This document shows positions 1 through 7,519 of a DNA stretch of 64,000 bases, one piece after another. The translations under genes and the position numbers were made by a program. Every line of letters begins with the position of its first letter. Within the stretch, counting starts at the first letter, position 1. A model generated the notes under the pieces. The model was not told the DNA's origin. It saw nothing but the letters and a program-made list of their open reading frames with translations, and made no database searches. This DNA is from Streptococcus oralis. GTDB taxonomy: Bacteria; Bacillota; Bacilli; Lactobacillales; Streptococcaceae. Where the stretch lies: NCBI RefSeq assembly GCF_001983955.1, contig NZ_CP019562.1, positions 496,001 to 560,000 on the forward strand, in the 5' to 3' direction.

Positions 1-6
1 ATAAGG

Positions 7-12
7 TATAAT
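7..12 (+). promoter_or_regulatory. -10 box for Rrf2 gene
   Basis: TATAAT at the very left edge of the window, about 48 nt before the Rrf2 start. The -35 element lies outside the window. A ribosome binding site (AAAGGAGAAG) follows just before the ATG at 60. Confidence 0.6.
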
Positions 13-59
13 GTTTATACGGGAAAAGATGAATAAAATATCAATGAAAGGAGAAGAAG

Positions 60-497
60 ATGCAAATTTCAAGCCGATTTACAATTGCGACTCATATGAT
101 GATTATTATTGCAATGCAGGATACAGAAAGTAAAGTAACCAGCGATTTTCTTGCAGCTAGTGTCGGAGTCAACCCAGTCATTATCCGTAAGACTTTATCG
201 CAACTCAAAAAAGCTGGATTGATTTCAGTTGCTCGTGGTACGGGAGGAACTGAGATAATAAAAGACCTTCAAGAGATCAATTTGTTGGATGTCTACCAAG
301 CTGTGGAGTGTTTAGGAAAATCTGGTAAGCTCTTTAGTTTCCATGACAATCCAAATCCTAATTGCCCAATTGGTGCGAATATCCATGCAGTCTTGGACCA
401 AAAGCTGTTCGATGTTCAAGCAGCTATGGAAAACCAACTGCGTCAGACAAGTCTGGCTCAGGTTGTAGCTGATGCTCAGAATAAACTGTCTAAGTGA
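60..497 (+). CDS. Rrf2-family transcriptional regulator
   Basis: A 145-residue winged-helix DNA-binding protein of the Rrf2 family. The N-terminal half (about residues 5-75) carries the helix-turn-helix with a typical VNPVIIRKTLSQLKKAGLI recognition helix and the wing SVARGTGGTEI. Only one cysteine is visible in the effector region (NPNCPIG, near residue 103), so the three-cysteine Fe-S site of IscR/NsrR is missing. It is closer to the YwnA-like group, whose signal is not generally known. The ATG at 60 is preceded by a strong ribosome binding site. It stands alone and ends at a bidirectional terminator. Target genes cannot be deduced from the window. Confidence 0.85.
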   Translation: MQISSRFTIATHMMIIIAMQDTESKVTSDFLAASVGVNPVIIRKTLSQLKKAGLISVARGTGGTEIIKDLQEINLLDVYQAVECLGKSGKLFSFHDNPNPNCPIGANIHAVLDQKLFDVQAAMENQLRQTSLAQVVADAQNKLSK

Positions 498-598
498 GAG
501 GACTAAGGTTCTCTTTTTCTATTGCCGCTCTTTTTATAAGTTGGGCAAGAAGAATTGTGGTAAAGTGTACTAGATGCTTTACGGTAAACTATAAAGAA

Positions 599-636
599 AA
601 ATGTGAGCCTCAGTTTCAGGTTCACATTTCATTTTT
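599..636. terminator. Bidirectional terminator after Rrf2 gene
   Basis: Inverted repeat AAATGTGAGCCT (599-610) with AGGTTCACATTT (618-629), then a T-rich run on the + strand. It lies between convergent genes, so it probably ends both. Its stem is nearly the same as that of the terminator at 1515-1550. Confidence 0.75.
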
Positions 637-639
637 TAC

Positions 640-1422
640 TCATGGCAAAATGGCCTTTAGTTGGTTCAGAATGGTTTGTAAGGTTACGATCGCTTGTTCT
701 CCTTGTTGTGGTTGGTAGAGTAGTTGGAAATACTTGCGAATAGTTTCTTCAAATTGCTTAGGGAGGAGTGTACAATGGGCCTTTGCATACTCCAGCATCC
801 GTTTTTCACCAGGATGGGTTTGCTCATTGAGCGCAAATAACAAGTCAAAGTAGGAAGCAAAAAACTCACTCGTACGATGATTCATACTGAGAAGATCTTG
901 GCGTTTGATAGCTTTTTCTATTTGGTGAGAGAAGGCAGGCATGGCTTGTTCTAGCAAAAGGAGTTGCCTTTCGATGATATGCATTTTGAGTTCCTGTGGA
1001 TAGGGAATCTGGTAGGTTCTTTGGAGAGAAGCATAGTGTCCATTCGGGTCATATAGAATCTTGCTGTGGAGTAGATTATGCCACATGCAAGTTGTATAAG
1101 CATTTTGAGCTTTGTGTTGAAAAACGGTTGAGTTCAATTCCTGTTCAAACGACTCCATCGAATGATAAATCAACTCGATTTCGATACCGTTGTTTAGTAC
1201 ACAGTCGTCCTCTAACTCCCAAAACTGGTTTCCAATTTCCATATAGGAGCAGTATTTACTCAAAATTTTTAGGCGATTCGCCTCATCAATAGGAGAGTTG
1301 AGATAGACATAAACGTCATAATCAGAGTTTTGATCGTAGGCTTGTCCTGCACGAGAACCACCAAGAGCAATAGCTTCTACTTGTTCCAGTTGAGAGAATT
1401 CTTTGCAAAGTTCGTGGATCAT
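640..1422 (-). CDS. Nucleotidyltransferase-domain protein
   Basis: A 260-residue protein with the polymerase-beta-like nucleotidyltransferase signature near its N-terminus: GGSRAGQAYDQNSDYDVYVY, about residues 21-40, with the paired aspartates SDYD that bind metal. The rest is helical and resembles the DUF4037-type C-terminal domain found behind such domains. Aminoglycoside nucleotidyltransferases share the fold, but the substrate here is not evident. The ATG at 1422 has an AAGGAGAAAAATC ribosome binding site, and an extended -10 (TGGTAAAAT on the minus strand, 1455-1463) lies upstream. It forms a monocistronic unit between two similar terminators. Confidence 0.75.
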   Translation of the reverse strand: MIHELCKEFSQLEQVEAIALGGSRAGQAYDQNSDYDVYVYLNSPIDEANRLKILSKYCSYMEIGNQFWELEDDCVLNNGIEIELIYHSMESFEQELNSTVFQHKAQNAYTTCMWHNLLHSKILYDPNGHYASLQRTYQIPYPQELKMHIIERQLLLLEQAMPAFSHQIEKAIKRQDLLSMNHRTSEFFASYFDLLFALNEQTHPGEKRMLEYAKAHCTLLPKQFEETIRKYFQLLYQPQQGEQAIVTLQTILNQLKAILP

Positions 1423-1514
1423 GATTTTTCTCCTTACTTTATGGTTTTAAAGTCATTTTACCAAAAAGTAAAACGTTTGCATAGCATTGAGTTACTCTTT
1501 TTCATTTATAGCAA

Positions 1515-1550
1515 AAATGTGAACCCTTGTTTTGAGTTCACATTTCGTTT
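1515..1550 (-). terminator. Terminator of amino-acid ABC operon
   Basis: AAATGTGAAC (1515-1524) pairs with GTTCACATTT (1536-1545). On the minus strand it is followed by a T run, directly after the last permease gene. Confidence 0.75.
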
Positions 1551-2210
1551 TTATTCTGCGGCTTGTTGCCAATGTTTTGCTAGCTTATGAGAAAGGCTGG
1601 AAATGGCAAAGTTAAAAATAAAATAAATCAAGGCAATCAGGATATAAAGACTGAAGACCTGCTCTGGTTCGAAATAGCGTCCCATGAGAATTTGGCTGGC
1701 GCCAAAGAGTTCTTGTAGGGCGATAACAGAGTAGAGAAGACTGGTATCCTTAATCACAGTTACAAACTGAGAAATGATAGCTGGCAGCATTTTGCGAATC
1801 GCTTGTGGGAGAATGATGTAGTAGAGGATTTGCGCAGAGGTGAATCCTTGCGACATTCCTGCTTCGTACTGGCCCTTGTCCACGGCATTGAGGCCGCCTC
1901 GGATAATCTCAGCCAGGGCTGCTGAGGTAAAGAGGGTAAAGGCTGTAATACCAGCTGGTGTGGACTTCATCTTAAACACCAAAAAGATGGTGAAAATCCA
2001 GAGGAGGTTGGGAACGTTACGTACAAACTCGATATAAATGCTGGAGATGATCCGTAAGACAGGATTTTTCCCATTTCTCATGACGGCTAGCACTGTTCCG
2101 ATAAGGGTCGAGAGGACGATAGCAATCAGAGAAATGTAGAGGGTTAAGCCAAATCCTTTAAAGATAAAGATTAGGTTATCTGGGGTCAAAACTTCTAAAA
2201 TAGATTCCAT
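1551..2210 (-). CDS. Amino-acid ABC transporter permease
   Basis: A 219-residue inner-membrane permease of the His/Glu/Gln/Arg polar amino-acid family (HisM/GlnP type). About five hydrophobic segments are visible. The conserved cytoplasmic EAA loop that contacts the ATPase is visible (EAGMSQGFTSAQILYYIILPQA, around residues 135-155). It is the last gene of a four-gene minus-strand operon, ATPase, binding protein, permease, permease, with a 9-nt gap to the previous permease gene. It corresponds in order to the pneumococcal SP_0607-SP_0610 system. The two permeases probably form a heterodimeric channel. Substrate not shown by sequence. Confidence 0.9.
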   Translation of the reverse strand: MESILEVLTPDNLIFIFKGFGLTLYISLIAIVLSTLIGTVLAVMRNGKNPVLRIISSIYIEFVRNVPNLLWIFTIFLVFKMKSTPAGITAFTLFTSAALAEIIRGGLNAVDKGQYEAGMSQGFTSAQILYYIILPQAIRKMLPAIISQFVTVIKDTSLLYSVIALQELFGASQILMGRYFEPEQVFSLYILIALIYFIFNFAISSLSHKLAKHWQQAAE

Positions 2211-2219
2211 AGTAACCTC

Positions 2220-2897
2220 CTAAAGTGAATAGGCTTTTTTATTGGCTTGCTCCATCTTGCGACCAAACTGGGCAACAGGGAAGCATAGAGCAAAGTAGAG
2301 AAGTGCAGCGCCTAAAAAGGCTGGGATATAGTTTCCGTTGAGAGCCGACCAAGACTTAGTCACAAACATCAAGTCTACTCCAGAGATGATAGCTACGGTA
2401 GAGGTGTTCTTGATGAGGTTAACAATTTGGTTGGTCAATGGAGGGAGAATGATACGGAAGGCTTGAGGCAAGATAATCAAGCGCATGGCACTGATATAGG
2501 TAAAACCTTGCGACAAGGCGGCCTCCATCTGACCGCTAGGAATAGACTGAATCCCTGAACGAATTACCTCAGCGATATAGGCGCCGTGATAGAGTCCCAC
2601 ACAAAGTACAGCTGTCCAATAAATCGGAATCATGATGGTGTGTTCACTGATAAGAGGCAAACCATAAAAGACGATGACAAACTGCACCAAGAGGGGAGTA
2701 TTTTGATAAAATTCCACAAAGATGCGAGCTAAAGCACGCAAGAATGGGCGTTTGCTGGTTGACATGGCTCCAAAGAAGATGCCCAAAACCATGGCGAGGA
2801 TAAAGGAACCAACCGCTAGGGCAAGGGTGAAGAGGAAACCATTGAAAAATTGTCCAAAATCCTGAAAATAGGCTGTCCAAGATGATAAATCTGTCAT
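2220..2897 (-). CDS. Amino-acid ABC transporter permease
   Basis: A 225-residue permease, partner of the next gene in the operon. It has the same family hallmarks: multiple membrane segments, and an EAA loop reading EAALSQGFTYISAMRLIILP near residues 130-150. Its ATG (2897) has a strong AAGGAGGACACC ribosome binding site and lies 12 nt after the binding-protein stop. It works with the ATPase at 3715-4473 in ATP-driven uptake of a polar amino acid. Confidence 0.9.
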   Translation of the reverse strand: MTDLSSWTAYFQDFGQFFNGFLFTLALAVGSFILAMVLGIFFGAMSTSKRPFLRALARIFVEFYQNTPLLVQFVIVFYGLPLISEHTIMIPIYWTAVLCVGLYHGAYIAEVIRSGIQSIPSGQMEAALSQGFTYISAMRLIILPQAFRIILPPLTNQIVNLIKNTSTVAIISGVDLMFVTKSWSALNGNYIPAFLGAALLYFALCFPVAQFGRKMEQANKKAYSL

Positions 2898-2909
2898 GGG
2901 GTGTCCTCC

Positions 2910-3704
2910 TTAATCTGCGGTATGGCTAGATGGTTTGAGCTTGTAACGGTCATAAAGTTTCTGCAAACTACCATCCTTGCTCCATTTAGTGACCAAGGTA
3001 TCAAGATAGTTGTTTAGCTCGGTATTTGATTTCTTGGTGACGATACCGTAGTCAGATGGTTTGAAACTATCATTTAGTAGTTCTGTCCGTTTGCTGATGT
3101 AGCCAGACAGGATAGAGCGGTCCACAGAAAAGGCATCAATACGGTGAGCGTGAAGGGAAGTAATCAATTCTGGGTAAGAACCAAGCTCAACGAATTTAAA
3201 GGTTAGACCTTTCTTTTTACCCAATTCAGTAATCAAGCGCTGGGTGATGGAGCCTTGGGCAACCCCAATAGTTTTACCGTTTAGGTCCTCAATGCTTTTG
3301 ATGTTGGCGGATTTATTGACCAAAAAGCCAGAAGCGTCCGTATAGTAGGGACTGGTGAAGTTGTATAGTTTTTTACGTTCATCTGTGATGGTGAAGGTTG
3401 CGATATCCATGTCGACCTGTTCGTTGTCTAGTAGTGGACCGCGGGTTTGAGCGGTAACAGGAACGTAGCGAACCTTGACCTTGAGTTCGTCTGCAATCAT
3501 CTTGGCTAAGTCAGTTTCGATACCAGAATAAGTACCGGTCTTGGGGTCCTTGTAGCCAAAATTAGGAACGTCTTGTTTGACACCGACAACTAGTTCGCCT
3601 CTTTTTTGAATGTCTGCGACACTGGTATCAGCCTGAACTGGTTTGGCAGCAGCAAGACCGAAAAGGCTAATTAATAATGCTGATAAAAAGAATTTCTTTT
3701 TCAT
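2910..3704 (-). CDS. Amino-acid ABC transporter substrate-binding protein
   Basis: Family-3 extracellular solute-binding protein, 264 residues, that captures an amino acid outside the cell for the adjacent permeases. An N-terminal signal peptide starts MKKKFFLSALLISLFGLAAA and is followed by VQAD, a type I signal peptidase-like site. No lipobox cysteine is present, unusual for a Gram-positive binding protein. The mature part shows the typical start (IQKRGELVVGVKQDVPNFGY) and the motif GIETDLAKMIADEL. I chose the ATG at 3704 because it has an ideal AAGGAGGCGCC ribosome binding site and starts the signal peptide. An open frame extending to 3872 overlaps the ATPase gene and is not credible. Confidence 0.9.
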   Translation of the reverse strand: MKKKFFLSALLISLFGLAAAKPVQADTSVADIQKRGELVVGVKQDVPNFGYKDPKTGTYSGIETDLAKMIADELKVKVRYVPVTAQTRGPLLDNEQVDMDIATFTITDERKKLYNFTSPYYTDASGFLVNKSANIKSIEDLNGKTIGVAQGSITQRLITELGKKKGLTFKFVELGSYPELITSLHAHRIDAFSVDRSILSGYISKRTELLNDSFKPSDYGIVTKKSNTELNNYLDTLVTKWSKDGSLQKLYDRYKLKPSSHTAD

Positions 3705-3714
3705 AGGCGCCTCC

Positions 3715-4473
3715 TTATTTGACTTTATCACTTTCGTGGTTGATAATTTTGCTGAGGAATTGTTGGGCACGAGGTTCGCTTGGATTGTCGAAAAAGTCAT
3801 CGACATCTGTCGTATCCACCAAAACTTCTCCGTCAGCCATAAAGATAATGCGGTCCGCAACCTCTCGAGCAAATCCCATTTCGTGGGTAACGATGATCAT
3901 GTTCATCCCATCATGCGCCAGTTTTTGCATAACTGCTAGAACATCGCCGATGGTTTCAGGGTCAAGAGCAGATGTTGGCTCATCAAAGAGGAGGAGCTCC
4001 GGATGCATGGCAAGACCACGAGCAATGGCGATCCGCTGTTTTTGACCACCAGATAGCATAGCTGGATAGGAATCTTTCTTGTCCCACATGTTTACAAATT
4101 CCAGATATTTTTGGGCTATTTTTTCAGCTTCTTTTTTATCAATTCCTAGAACTTTTATAGGTGCAAGTGTCACGTTTTCTAACACTGTTTTGTGTGGATA
4201 AAGGTTAAAATGTTGAAAAACCATGCCGACTTCCTTACGAAGAGGAACCAGATCTTTCTGGCTAGCACCTGCTACTTGGTGTCCATTGACTAGGAGACTT
4301 CCTTTGTCAACAGCCTCTAAACCATTGATCGTACGGATGAGAGTGGACTTCCCAGAACCGGAAGGTCCAAGCAGGACAACAACTTGTCCTTTTTCAAAAT
4401 GGAGATTGATGTCGCGGAGTGCGTGATAGTCTCCGTAATATTTTTCGACGTTTTTAAATTCTACTAAAGCCAT
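3715..4473 (-). CDS. Amino-acid ABC transporter ATP-binding protein
   Basis: A 252-residue ABC ATPase of the GlnQ/HisP type that energises the amino-acid importer. Walker A GPSGSGKST (near residue 36), Q-loop VFQHFN, signature LSGGQKQRIAIARGLA, Walker B LLLFDEPTSALDP and the H-loop IVTHEMGF are all intact. It is the first gene of the minus-strand operon, transcribed away from recJ. A consensus promoter lies 35-63 nt upstream and AAGGAG provides the ribosome binding site. Placing the ATPase before the binding protein is the order known for the pneumococcal SP_0610-SP_0607 cluster. Confidence 0.93.
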   Translation of the reverse strand: MALVEFKNVEKYYGDYHALRDINLHFEKGQVVVLLGPSGSGKSTLIRTINGLEAVDKGSLLVNGHQVAGASQKDLVPLRKEVGMVFQHFNLYPHKTVLENVTLAPIKVLGIDKKEAEKIAQKYLEFVNMWDKKDSYPAMLSGGQKQRIAIARGLAMHPELLLFDEPTSALDPETIGDVLAVMQKLAHDGMNMIIVTHEMGFAREVADRIIFMADGEVLVDTTDVDDFFDNPSEPRAQQFLSKIINHESDKVK

Positions 4474-4507
4474 GAGAGATCTCCTTTGTGTTAGATTTTA
4501 TAACATG

Positions 4508-4536
4508 ATTCTACAATAAAAGAATGTTCTTGTCAA
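4508..4536 (-). promoter_or_regulatory. Promoter of amino-acid ABC operon
   Basis: On the minus strand, TTGACA (4536-4531), a 17-nt spacer and TAGAAT (4513-4508). It is divergent from the recJ promoter. Confidence 0.75.
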
Positions 4537-4605
4537 ATCATATCTGAAAAAAATTCACTAAAATGTTATAAAAAAGCAATCTGAATAGAGAAAAAGCCTA
4601 AATCA

Positions 4606-4614
4606 TGTTATAAT
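4606..4614 (+). promoter_or_regulatory. Extended -10 promoter of recJ
   Basis: TGTTATAAT, an extended -10 with a perfect hexamer. No good -35 is seen. It lies 37-45 nt before the recJ start. Confidence 0.65.
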
Positions 4615-4650
4615 GAAACGATAGAATTCTTAGAAAGAGTGGATGTTTTT

Positions 4651-6876
4651 TTGATAACTCCTACTTATGAATGGCAGTTTGCCCCGCAGGTTGAAGATGC
4701 GGATTTTACAAAGATAGCCAAGAAGGCTGGACTGGGTCCTGAGGTGGCTCGGTTATTATTTGAAAGAGGGATTCAGGATGAGGAAAGTCTCAAGAAGTTT
4801 TTAGAACCTTCTTTGGAGGACTTACATGACCCCTATCTGCTCCATGATATGGATAAGGCTGTGAAACGGATTCGTCAGGCCATTGAAGAAGGGGAAAACA
4901 TTCTCATCTATGGAGACTACGATGCGGACGGCATGACTTCAGCTTCGATTATGAAGGAAAGTTTGGAACAGCTTGGCGCCGAGTGCCGTGTTTACCTGCC
5001 TAATCGTTTTACCGATGGCTATGGCCCCAATGCTAGTGTTTACAAATACTTTATCGAGCAAGAAGGGATTTCCTTGATTGTGACAGTGGACAATGGAGTT
5101 GCAGGGCACGAAGCCATTGAATTGGCCCAGTCTATGGGTGTGGATGTCATTGTGACCGACCACCATTCCATGCCGGAAACTCTTCCTGATGCCTATGCGA
5201 TTGTTCACCCTGAGCATCCAGATGCGGCCTATCCCTTCAAACAGTTAGCTGGTTGTGGAGTGGCTTTCAAGCTAGCTTGCGCTCTTTTAGAAGAAGTGCA
5301 AGTTGAGTTACTAGATTTGGTAGCTATCGGTACCGTTGCAGATATGGTGAGTTTGACAGATGAAAACCGTATTTTGGTTCAATATGGTCTGGAAATGTTG
5401 GGACATACTCAGCGCATCGGTCTGCAAGAAATGCTGGACATGGCTGGGATTGCTGCGAATGAAGTGACGGAAGAAACGGTTGGCTTTCAGATTGCCCCTC
5501 GTTTAAATGCCTTGGGGCGATTGGATGATCCCAATCCTGCCATTGATTTGCTGACTGGATTTGATGATGAGGAAGCGCATGAGATTGCCCTCATGATTCA
5601 TCAGAAAAATGAAGAGCGCAAGGAAATCGTTCAGTCAATCTATGAAGAAGCTAAGATTATGGTGGATCCTGAGAAGAAGGTCCAGGTCTTAGCCAAGGAA
5701 GGTTGGAATCCTGGAGTTCTAGGTATCGTGGCTGGCCGTTTGTTGGAAGAGCTAGGGCAAACAGTCATCGTTCTCAATATAGAAGACGGTCGTGCCAAGG
5801 GTAGTGCTCGTAGTGTGGAAGCAGTCGATATTTTTGAAGCTCTGGATCCCCATCGAGACCTCTTTATCGCCTTTGGCGGCCATGCTGGTGCAGCAGGGAT
5901 GACACTGGAAGTTGAGAAACTTTCAGATTTATCTCAGGTTTTGGAAGACTATATCCGTGAAAAAGGTGCAGATGCTGTTGGCAAGAACAAGTTAAATCTA
6001 GATGAAGAGTTGGACTTGGAGACCCTTAGTTTAGAAACGGTCAAGAACTTTGAACGTTTGGCACCTTTTGGAATGGACAATCAGAAACCTGTCTTTTATA
6101 TCAAGGATTTTCATGTCGAAAGTGCTCGTACCATGGGAGCAGGAAATGTCCACCTAAAACTAAAAATTTCCAAGGGTGAGGCGAGTTTTGAAGTGGTGGC
6201 CTTTGGACAAGGTAGATGGGCAACAGAGTTTGCTCAAACCAAGAATCTAGAATTGGCAGTCACCTTGTCTGTCAACCAATGGAATGGGCAAACTGCCCTC
6301 CAGTTGATGATGGTGGATGCGCGTGTGGAGGGTGTTCAACTCTTTAACATTCGTGGGAAGAATGCAGTCTTGCCAGAAGGGGTTCCAGTCTTGGACTTTG
6401 CTGGAGAATTACCAGAATTAGCGACCAGTGATGCTGTGGTTGTGAAAACCATTCCTGAAGATATTACCTTGCTGAAGGCCATTTTTCAGGAACAGGATTT
6501 CTCTGCTGTCTATTTCAAAAATGACATCGATAAGGCCTACTATCTGACAGGTTACGGGACTAGAGAACAGTTTGCAAAATTGTACAAGACCATTTACCAG
6601 TTCCCAGAGTTTGATATTCGCTACAAGCTCAAAGATTTGGCGACTTATCTCAATATCCAACAAATCTTGCTGATCAAGATGATCCAAGTATTTGAAGAGC
6701 TGGGATTTGTGACGATCAAAGATGGTGTCATGACAGTCAATAAAGAAGCGCCAAAGAGGGAGATTGGAGAAAGTCAGATATACCAGAATCTCAAACAGAC
6801 CGTTAAAGACCAAGAAATGATGGCGCTGGGTACCGTGCAAGAAATGTATGATTTTTTAATGGAAAAAAGTGAATAG
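4651..6876 (+). CDS. recJ: Single-stranded-DNA exonuclease RecJ
   Basis: RecJ degrades single-stranded DNA 5'-to-3' in recombination and mismatch or base-excision repair in the cytoplasm. The product is about 741 residues. The DHH phosphoesterase motifs are clear: YGDYDADGMTS near residue 90 and VTDHHSMPE near residue 168. The DHHA1 part has GGHAGAAGM, and a RecJ OB domain and a streptococcal C-terminal extension follow. I prefer the TTG at 4651 (MITPTYEWQFAP), which sits about 9 nt after an AAGAGTGG sequence and matches the start I recall for pneumococcal RecJ. An in-frame GTG at 4639 would add four residues. A hairpin terminator follows the stop. Confidence 0.92.
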   Translation: MITPTYEWQFAPQVEDADFTKIAKKAGLGPEVARLLFERGIQDEESLKKFLEPSLEDLHDPYLLHDMDKAVKRIRQAIEEGENILIYGDYDADGMTSASIMKESLEQLGAECRVYLPNRFTDGYGPNASVYKYFIEQEGISLIVTVDNGVAGHEAIELAQSMGVDVIVTDHHSMPETLPDAYAIVHPEHPDAAYPFKQLAGCGVAFKLACALLEEVQVELLDLVAIGTVADMVSLTDENRILVQYGLEMLGHTQRIGLQEMLDMAGIAANEVTEETVGFQIAPRLNALGRLDDPNPAIDLLTGFDDEEAHEIALMIHQKNEERKEIVQSIYEEAKIMVDPEKKVQVLAKEGWNPGVLGIVAGRLLEELGQTVIVLNIEDGRAKGSARSVEAVDIFEALDPHRDLFIAFGGHAGAAGMTLEVEKLSDLSQVLEDYIREKGADAVGKNKLNLDEELDLETLSLETVKNFERLAPFGMDNQKPVFYIKDFHVESARTMGAGNVHLKLKISKGEASFEVVAFGQGRWATEFAQTKNLELAVTLSVNQWNGQTALQLMMVDARVEGVQLFNIRGKNAVLPEGVPVLDFAGELPELATSDAVVVKTIPEDITLLKAIFQEQDFSAVYFKNDIDKAYYLTGYGTREQFAKLYKTIYQFPEFDIRYKLKDLATYLNIQQILLIKMIQVFEELGFVTIKDGVMTVNKEAPKREIGESQIYQNLKQTVKDQEMMALGTVQEMYDFLMEKSE

Positions 6877-6882
6877 AGATAG

Positions 6883-6909
6883 AAAGAGTTGGCTTGCTGA
6901 CTCTTTTTA
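6883..6909 (+). terminator. Terminator after recJ
   Basis: AAAGAGT (6883-6889) pairs with ACTCTTT (6900-6906), followed by further T residues. Confidence 0.6.
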
Positions 6910-6923
6910 TATTCATGAATAAG

Positions 6924-6953
6924 CTCCAATTGGAGTCGGTTTTGTATTATAAT
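6924..6953 (+). promoter_or_regulatory. Promoter with 12-bp palindrome, DUF2695 gene
   Basis: TATAAT at 6948-6953. The perfect palindrome CTCCAATTGGAG (6924-6935) covers the place where the -35 should be, so it could be an operator. No repressor can be named. Confidence 0.45.
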
Positions 6954-7010
6954 GAGGAAAGAGGACTAGTTGGCAGATAAACTGGTCAAAGGAAAGCCTG
7001 GAGGTGTCAA

Positions 7011-7295
7011 ATGGATAAGCAGAAGAAAAAGAGATTACGAGCGGACTATAAAAAGCAAGAAAGACAAAAATTCGAAGAAAGTTTGCCCCTGTCAAGGGAG
7101 CTCTTTTTTGACTTGTTTGACTTTTTGGATGTAGAGCTTGAATATCAAGCTTGTCAGGATGATTTTTTATTAACACGAACATTTCTAGAAGAGCACAATG
7201 TGGATGTCGAAACAGTTAGAGACTTTTTAGAAGCAAATGGAGCCTACTGTGACTGCGAAGTGCTATTCAATGTCGCGGAAAGATTTGAAGAGTGA
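7011..7295 (+). CDS. DUF2695 domain protein
   Basis: A small 94-residue soluble protein. The N-terminal 25 residues are very basic and helical (KQKKKRLRADYKKQERQKFE). The C-terminal half carries the DUF2695 pattern, ending in FLEANGAYCDCEVLFNVAERF with a Cys-Asp-Cys. Function unknown. GGAGGTG 8 nt before the ATG makes the start secure. It lies alone between recJ and rnjB, as SP_0612 does in pneumococcus. Confidence 0.8.
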   Translation: MDKQKKKRLRADYKKQERQKFEESLPLSRELFFDLFDFLDVELEYQACQDDFLLTRTFLEEHNVDVETVRDFLEANGAYCDCEVLFNVAERFEE

Positions 7296-7398
7296 CAGGA
7301 AGCTAGTCAGAAAACATTCTTTTGAAGAGCTTGTAGTTCTCACTTGTTTGTGCATTTGAGAAGAGTTATTTATAGTTCTTTAACTGGAAACCTTCATT

Positions 7399-7426
7399 TT
7401 GAAAATAATCAAAAAAATGGTATAAT
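7399..7426 (+). promoter_or_regulatory. Promoter of rnjB, with leader hairpin
   Basis: TTGAAA (7399-7404), 16-nt spacer, extended -10 TGGTATAAT ending at 7426. The roughly 85-nt leader holds a small hairpin, AGGGTG-AATT-CGCCCT, at 7471-7486. The rest of the 224-nt gap from 7296 holds nothing I can name. Confidence 0.7.
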
Positions 7427-7519
7427 GGTAGGAAAAGATTCGGCTGAAAGTTTTAGAACTTTTAGAATAAGAGGGTGAATTCGCCCTATAATCAAGATAA
7501 ATGAAGTTTCGGAGGAAAA

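Noticed and set aside
494..718. 74-codon open frame after the Rrf2 gene
   Set aside because: It covers the bidirectional terminator and the 3' end of the opposite gene; no ribosome binding site or family resemblance.
3705..3872. 56-codon N-terminal extension of the substrate-binding protein
   Set aside because: It lies inside the ATPase gene, has no ribosome binding site and would precede a perfect signal peptide start.
6913..7182. 89-codon minus-strand frame
   Set aside because: Antisense shadow of the DUF2695 gene, which has a proper promoter and ribosome binding site.
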